This document shows, one piece after another, positions 43,484 through 47,603 of a DNA stretch of 47,603 nt (its first letter is position 1; each line of letters opens with the position of its first letter). The DNA comes from Methylobacterium cerastii (lineage in GTDB: Bacteria > Pseudomonadota > Alphaproteobacteria > Rhizobiales > Beijerinckiaceae). Location of the stretch: NCBI RefSeq assembly GCF_022179125.1, contig NZ_BPQG01000021.1, forward strand, positions 1 through 47,603, in the 5' to 3' direction. The position numbers and the translations under genes were made by a program. Below the pieces are notes generated by a model. It saw only the letters and a program-made list of their open reading frames with translations, had not been told where the DNA came from and did no database searches.

Positions 43484-44365
43484 TCAGACCTGAACGCTGC
43501 CGGCGGTGTCCACCTGCCGCCACGGCAGGATGCGGCGTTCGGCGAAATCGATGACGTGGTAGAGCAGGAAGCCGACGAACATCAGCACGAACAGCCCGAC
43601 CCAGACGGCGTTGAGGTCGTAGAGCGACGAGGCGTTGTAGATCAGGTGGCCGAGCCCCGCCTGGGACGAGATGAACTCGCCGACGACGGCGCCGACGAGG
43701 GCGAAGCCGATGTTGATCCGGAACATCCCGATGATCGCCGGCAGCGTCGAGGGCACGATCACCGAGCGGAAGATCCGGTTCTTCGAGGCCCCCATCGAAG
43801 CCAGCAGCGCCTGCAGGTCGGGGTCCGCGTCCCGGGCGGCCTGATACGCCGCGATCAGCGCCACCAGGGCGGTGAGCGAGACCGCGAGCGCGACCTTCGA
43901 GATGAAGCCGGTGCCGAACCAGAGGATCACGATCGGCGCCAGCGCGATCTTCGGCACCGAGTTGATCGCCACGATGAACGGCTCGACGATCCGCGCGACC
44001 AGCACCGAATACCAGAGCCCGAGGCCCGCTGCGGAGCCGAGGACGGTGCCGATGACGAAGCCGAGGATGGCCTCCACCACCGTGAGCCAGGTGTCGTGGA
44101 CGAGGCTGCCGTCCAGCACGCTCTTCACGAACACCCGCCAGATGCCCGAGGGGGCGCCGACCAGAAATTCAGTGAGCCATCCGGCGTCCACCGCGATCTC
44201 CCAGCTCGCAAAGAAAACCGCCACGGCCAGAATCTGGATCAGGCCGCGCCCGAGGGTGGTGTCGACCGCGCGCGCCAGGGCACCCGGTCTGCGGCGGGTC
44301 GCGGCCGGTGTCGCCGGGCTCTGCGCCGTTGGCGCCTGGTCTTGCGAAAGGCTTTGGATCGCCAT
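43484..44365 (-). CDS. ABC transporter permease, SsuC/TauC-like
   Basis: This is the inner-membrane subunit of 293 residues. About six helices are visible (e.g. IQILAVAVFFASWEIAV, FVIGTVLGSAAGLGLWYS, VGLFVLMFVGFLLYHVIDF). The EAA-type loop ASMGASKNRIFRSVIVPSTLPAIIGM (in part GASKNRIFRSVIVP) contacts the ATPase. It is the BPD_transp_1 fold of the nitrate/sulfonate/taurine group. ATG at 44365 overlaps the TGA of the ATPase gene by one base (TGATG), so translation is coupled. The substrate-binding gene follows 68 bases later. Confidence 0.94.
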   Translation of the reverse strand: MAIQSLSQDQAPTAQSPATPAATRRRPGALARAVDTTLGRGLIQILAVAVFFASWEIAVDAGWLTEFLVGAPSGIWRVFVKSVLDGSLVHDTWLTVVEAILGFVIGTVLGSAAGLGLWYSVLVARIVEPFIVAINSVPKIALAPIVILWFGTGFISKVALAVSLTALVALIAAYQAARDADPDLQALLASMGASKNRIFRSVIVPSTLPAIIGMFRINIGFALVGAVVGEFISSQAGLGHLIYNASSLYDLNAVWVGLFVLMFVGFLLYHVIDFAERRILPWRQVDTAGSVQV

Positions 44366-45162
44366 CAGGCCGCCCTCGCTCGGGTCTGGATGTCGAGTTC
44401 GCCGCACAGGGTGTTGAAGTATTCCGAGAAGCGCGGATCGCTGCGGGCGCCGATCGGCGACCGATCGTTGAGCGCGATATCGTGCACTGCCTTCACCCGG
44501 GCCGGCCGGTTGCCGAGCACCACCACGCGCTTGGAGAGGGCCACGGCCTCGTCGATGTCGTGGGTCACCAGCACGACGGTCTTGTGGAACGTCTCGACGG
44601 CGTCGAGCAGCACGGCTTCGAGGTAGAGCCGGGTCTGGTAGTCCAGGGCCGAGAACGGTTCGTCGAGGAGCAGGATGTCCGGGTCCATGATCAGCGTCCG
44701 GATCAGCGCCGCGCGCTGCCGCATGCCGCCGGACAGAGTCTTCGGGTAGGCGTTCTCGAAGCCGGAGAGCCCGAAGCGGGCGAGGTAGTCCCGCGCCGTC
44801 TCGGTCGCGGCCCGGGCGTCGACGCCCTTCATCTCCAAGCCGAGCATGACGTTCTGCAGAACGGTGCGCCAGGGGAACAGCAGGTCCTTCTGCATCATGT
44901 AGCCGACGCGCCCCGAGAGCCCGGGCACGATCTCGCCACGGAAGCGCATCGTGCCCTCGTCGGGTTCGAGCAGGCCGGCGATGACGTTGAAGACCGTGGT
45001 CTTGCCGCAGCCGGACGGCCCGATGATGCTGACGAAGTCCCGCTCGTAGATGTCGAAGTTCAGCCCGTCGAGCACCGGCACCGCGCCGCCCCGAGATGGG
45101 AACGCCTTCCGGATGCCCCGCAGGGCGAGCTGCACGTCCCGACCGTTCGCAAGCGCATCCAT
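44365..45162 (-). CDS. ABC transporter ATP-binding protein, SsuB/TauB-like
   Basis: This is the 265-residue ATPase of the importer. Walker A is GPSGCGKTTVFN, the Q-loop is in GYMMQKDLLFPWRTVLQNV, the signature is KTLSGGMRQRAALIRTL, Walker B is ILLLDEPFSALDYQT and the switch His is in VVLVTHDIDEAVALSKR. The start is ATG at 45162 with a short N-terminal helix; longer in-frame starts (to 45282) are less likely because they run into the region upstream of tRNA-Lys. The order is ATPase-permease-binding protein on the minus strand. Confidence 0.95.
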   Translation of the reverse strand: MDALANGRDVQLALRGIRKAFPSRGGAVPVLDGLNFDIYERDFVSIIGPSGCGKTTVFNVIAGLLEPDEGTMRFRGEIVPGLSGRVGYMMQKDLLFPWRTVLQNVMLGLEMKGVDARAATETARDYLARFGLSGFENAYPKTLSGGMRQRAALIRTLIMDPDILLLDEPFSALDYQTRLYLEAVLLDAVETFHKTVVLVTHDIDEAVALSKRVVVLGNRPARVKAVHDIALNDRSPIGARSDPRFSEYFNTLCGELDIQTRARAA

Positions 45163-45343
45163 CGACGACTCCACCGCTGGGGCGGAGCCGAGCAAGGCCT
45201 GGGCCAATCGGAATGCAAAATGCAGATTCGAGGCTGTTCGGGTGGCTTCACATCGACGCTCGCGCCCGGAGGGAACCCCCAAACGAACAAGGGCAAGACG
45301 CGTCGCCGCATCCTACCCAAGATCGTATAAGTCCGAAATTCTT

Positions 45344-45419
<76 letters not shown>

Positions 45420-45560
45420 GATCGCCTGAGCGACCCGCCGCGGTCCACCAAGTCCCGCTGCAATGCGGGCTGATACCAACCGGGCCGGGGGCTGTCCACC
45501 CCGCGAGTGAGGTTTTTGCCCGCGGGCGGGGATTTTCCCCCGGCTCGGTCGGTTTTCGGA

Positions 45561-47123
45561 CTACTCCGCCGCCGCGTGCTGCGCATGGATGCGCACGGCG
45601 GAGGCTGCCAGCTTGTTCAGCGCCGAGAGGTAGGCCTTGGCCGATGCGACCAGAGTGTCCGGGTCGGCGCCGCGCGCGGTGATCGAGCGCTCGCCCGCCT
45701 TCAGGCGGACCGAGACCTCGGCCTGCGCGTCGGTGCCGGCGGTGACCGCGTGGACCTGGTACAGCTCGAGCTGCGCCTCGTGCGGCACGAGCGCCTGGAT
45801 CGCGTTGAACACCGCGTCTACCGGCCCGTTGCCGTCGGCCTCCTCGGTGAGCGTCTTGCCGTCCAGGGCGACCTTCATCGTCGCCCGCTGCGGCCCGCGT
45901 GTGCCGGCGATGACCGAGAGCGACACCAGGCGGATGCGGTCGTGCGCGGTGGCGAGGTTCTCGTCGACCAGCGCCTCGATGTCCTCGTCGTAGACGTGCT
46001 TCTTGCGGTCGGCCAAGGCCTTGAACCGCTCGAACACGTCCTGCAGCTGGTTGTCGGACAACTTCAGGCCGAGCTCTTCGAGCTTGGACCGGAAGGCGGC
46101 CCGGCCGGAATGCTTGCCCATCACCAAATTGGTCTTCGTGACGCCGACGGAGGCCGGGGTCATGATCTCGTAGGTCTCGGCGTGCTTCAGCATGCCGTCC
46201 TGGTGGATGCCGCTCTCGTGCGCGAAGGCGTTGCGGCCGACGATCGCCTTGTTGAACTGCACCGGGAAGTTGGTGGCGTGGCTCACGAGCTTGGAGGCGC
46301 GCGTCAGCATCGTCGACTCGATGCCGGTCTCGTAGGGCAGTACGTCGGAGCGGGTGCGGATCGCCATGACGACCTCCTCGAGCGCCGCGTTCCCCGCGCG
46401 CTCGCCGATGCCGTTGATCGTGCACTCCACCTGCCGCGCGCCGCCTTCGATGCCGGCCAGGGTGTTGGCGATCGCGAGGCCGAGGTCGTTGTGGCAATGG
46501 ACCGAGAAGATCGCCTTGTCGGCATTCGGCACGCGCTCGCGCACCGCCTCGAACATCGCGCGGTACTCGCCCGGCGTGGCGTAGCCGACCGTGTCGGGCA
46601 GGTTGATCGTCGTCGCGCCGGCCTTGATCGCCGCCTCGACGCAGCGGCACAGATAGTCGATCGGGGTGCGGGTCGCGTCCATCGCCGACCATTCGACGTC
46701 GGAGACGAGGTCGCGCGCCTGCGCCACCGTCTTGAGGATGATCTCGACGACCTCGTCCTCGGTCTTGCGCATCTGGTGCGCAAGATGGATCGGCGAGGTC
46801 GAGACGAAGGTGTGGATGCGGCCTTGGCGCGCATGGCGCACCGCCTCGCCGGCCCGCGCGATGTCGGCGGGGATGGCGCGGGCGAGCCCGGCGATGGTGG
46901 CGCGCTTGGCGCGTCGTGCGATCTCGGACACGGCCTCGAAGTCGCCGTTGGAGGCGATCGGGAAGCCGGCCTCGATCACGTCGACGCCCATCGCATCGAG
47001 CAACTCGGCCACGGCGAGCTTCTCGTCCAGCGTCATGGTCGCGCCCGGGCATTGCTCGCCGTCGCGCAACGTCGTGTCGAAGATCACGACGCGGTCTTTT
47101 TTCGTCTCGGAAGTGCTGGTCAT
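45561..47123 (-). CDS. leuA: 2-isopropylmalate synthase
   Basis: LeuA condenses acetyl-CoA and 2-oxoisovalerate, the first committed step to leucine. The 520-residue protein has [41 protein letters not shown] (metal-binding HxH), [18 protein letters not shown] and [13 protein letters not shown]. The C-terminal regulatory domain is [19 protein letters not shown]. Leucine feedback through that domain is typical. The upstream region (47132-47440) contains a possible Leu-rich leader peptide whose stop is embedded in a strong hairpin, so transcription attenuation is possible. ctrA lies further upstream. Confidence 0.97.
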   Translation of the reverse strand: MTSTSETKKDRVVIFDTTLRDGEQCPGATMTLDEKLAVAELLDAMGVDVIEAGFPIASNGDFEAVSEIARRAKRATIAGLARAIPADIARAGEAVRHARQGRIHTFVSTSPIHLAHQMRKTEDEVVEIILKTVAQARDLVSDVEWSAMDATRTPIDYLCRCVEAAIKAGATTINLPDTVGYATPGEYRAMFEAVRERVPNADKAIFSVHCHNDLGLAIANTLAGIEGGARQVECTINGIGERAGNAALEEVVMAIRTRSDVLPYETGIESTMLTRASKLVSHATNFPVQFNKAIVGRNAFAHESGIHQDGMLKHAETYEIMTPASVGVTKTNLVMGKHSGRAAFRSKLEELGLKLSDNQLQDVFERFKALADRKKHVYDEDIEALVDENLATAHDRIRLVSLSVIAGTRGPQRATMKVALDGKTLTEEADGNGPVDAVFNAIQALVPHEAQLELYQVHAVTAGTDAQAEVSVRLKAGERSITARGADPDTLVASAKAYLSALNKLAASAVRIHAQHAAAE

Positions 47124-47201
47124 CTCGTGTCAACCCTGTCGCGGCGCCCTCCGCAATGCGGACCGGGCTGCCTTCGAAGCCTGAAGATTCGGCCGTGCGA
47201 T

Positions 47202-47242
47202 CCCCTGAAGGCCTAGGCGCGCGCCCGGACGGCCCTCAGGGG
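47202..47242 (-). promoter_or_regulatory. Hairpin in the leuA leader, possible attenuator stem
   Basis: On the minus strand CCCCTGAGGGCC (47242-47231) pairs with GGCCTTCAGGGG (47213-47202) in a 12-bp stem with one G-U pair. The TGA within the left arm is the stop codon of the candidate leader peptide. GCCTTC of the right arm can instead pair with GAAGGC at 47172-47177, giving two exclusive folds. No T-run follows the stem. Confidence 0.4.
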
Positions 47243-47331
47243 CGGGTAAGCAGAAGCGTGCGGAGGGCGCGCGTCGGCGACGCCGCGGACGCGGCCTCGA
47301 TTGCGACGGGTGCTGAGCCGGCGCTGGCCAA
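47236..47331 (-). CDS. Candidate leuA leader peptide (31 aa)
   Basis: This is a short frame read from a TTG at 47331 with AGGAG nine bases upstream. It ends ALRTLLLTRP and TGA at 47236-47238. Three consecutive Leu codons (CTT CTG CTT at 47256-47248) and one more before them lie within ten codons of the stop, as expected for leucine attenuation. The reading frame is also open further up to an ATG at 47439. The start codon is weak and the peptide could be a chance frame. Confidence 0.3.
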   Translation of the reverse strand: MASAGSAPVAIEAASAASPTRALRTLLLTRP

Positions 47332-47452
47332 GGCTCGTCTCTCCTCGGCGCCGACCTCGGGACCGCACGGAGATGTGCGGGGCCGGCGACGCAGGGGTCG
47401 TGGATATCCCTCCGCGGCGGCGAAGACAAGCGCGGCCATGGGACGGGCTCTC

Positions 47453-47491
47453 GCAAAGAAAAAGGCACCCGCGGAGCGATCCGCGGGTGCC
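47453..47491 (-). terminator. Rho-independent terminator of ctrA
   Basis: A perfect 12-bp inverted repeat GGCACCCGCGGA/TCCGCGGGTGCC with a four-base loop at 47464-47491. On the minus strand it is followed by TTTTTCTTTGC. It lies 28 bases past the ctrA stop. Confidence 0.95.
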
Positions 47492-47519
47492 TCGGATGGA
47501 ATGGCCGCAGGAGGACGAG

Positions 47520-47603
47520 TCAGACGGCGATGCGCTCTTCGGCGTCCATCGGCTCGCGGAGCACGTAGCCGCGGCCCCAGACCGTCTCGATGTAGTTCTT
47601 GCC
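47520..47603 (-). CDS. ctrA: Cell-cycle response regulator CtrA, C-terminal fragment
   Basis: The window ends inside this gene; the last 27 codons are visible. The fragment begins GKNYIETVWGRGYVLREP and ends MDAEERIAV. This is the wing end of an OmpR-type winged-helix domain and matches the CtrA C-terminus (NYIETVWGRGYVLR). CtrA is the master cell-cycle regulator of alphaproteobacteria. The C-terminal residues of CtrA carry a degradation signal in Caulobacter (Ala-Ala); here the end is -IAV, also hydrophobic. A clear terminator follows the stop. Confidence 0.88.
   Translation of the reverse strand, partial: GKNYIETVWGRGYVLREPMDAEERIAV

Noticed and set aside
47124-47140. TTGACA just before the leuA ATG as a promoter box
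   Set aside because: It is only about five bases upstream of the start codon, which leaves no room for a -10 box and a leader.
45507-47216. Plus-strand open frame of 569 codons opposite leuA
   Set aside because: Antisense shadow caused by codon bias; leuA on the other strand has all LeuA motifs.

Overview
The window is chromosomal DNA from a very GC-rich alphaproteobacterium of the Hyphomicrobiales. A Methylobacterium/Methylorubrum-type genome fits best. This rests on the roughly 70% GC by eye, the paired glyQ/glyS glycyl-tRNA synthetase, a DUF4167 protein, a DUF1491 protein, the lysC-ptsP-prfA-prmC order, and a fragment of the cell-cycle regulator CtrA at the right edge. Nearly everything is housekeeping. 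There is no transposase, integrase, phage gene or CRISPR array.

Layout. 1-3.75 kb: glyQ, a DUF3828 exported protein and glyS on the minus strand, with a low-GC, apparently extra segment inside glyS. 3.9-9 kb: small exported proteins (one extremely His-rich), an S49 peptidase, a TrmN6-like methyltransferase, polyprenyl diphosphate synthase and ispE (isoprenoid supply for quinones). 8.9-14.8 kb: a 12-13-repeat-scale TPR protein, electron-transfer flavoprotein:ubiquinone oxidoreductase, a uracil-DNA glycosylase lacking Fe-S ligands and a YpfJ-type metalloprotease. 15-17 kb: motAB and tRNA-Val(CAC). 17.4-23.7 kb: a GluRS, DUF1491, a membrane protein with a peptidoglycan-binding domain, a DivJ/PleC-like histidine kinase, a small exported protein and a DUF2336 protein. 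23.8-30.5 kb: aldo/keto reductase, MsrQ without MsrP, a Cys-containing exported protein, a Uma2 nuclease, adenosine kinase, quinone oxidoreductase, a YbhB-type protein and ubiG. 30.7-38.3 kb: lysC, ptsP, prfA, prmC and DUF4167 on the plus strand, with a palindromic repeat between prfA and prmC. 38.4-42.4 kb: rlmE/ppx, a lone receiver protein, a double cold-shock-domain protein and a short barrel-like exported ORF. 42.4-47.6 kb: a three-gene ABC importer, tRNA-Lys(CTT), leuA with a possible leucine attenuator, and the 3' end of ctrA with its terminator.

Together these genes cover translation (glyQS, gltX, prfA, prmC, rlmE, tRNAs), respiration and quinones (polyprenyl synthase, ubiG, ETF-QO), amino-acid synthesis (lysC, leuA), nitrogen-PTS and stringent-type signalling (ptsP, ppx), motility and cell-cycle control. 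I saw no convincing new multi-gene system. The most interesting signals are local: the low-GC segment in glyS, the leucine-leader/hairpin arrangement upstream of leuA, the Fe-S-less UDG, the palindromic dispersed repeat, and several low-complexity proteins (His-rich, Gly/Tyr-rich, Arg/Gln/Asn-rich). All family assignments come from reading the translations; no database search was possible.
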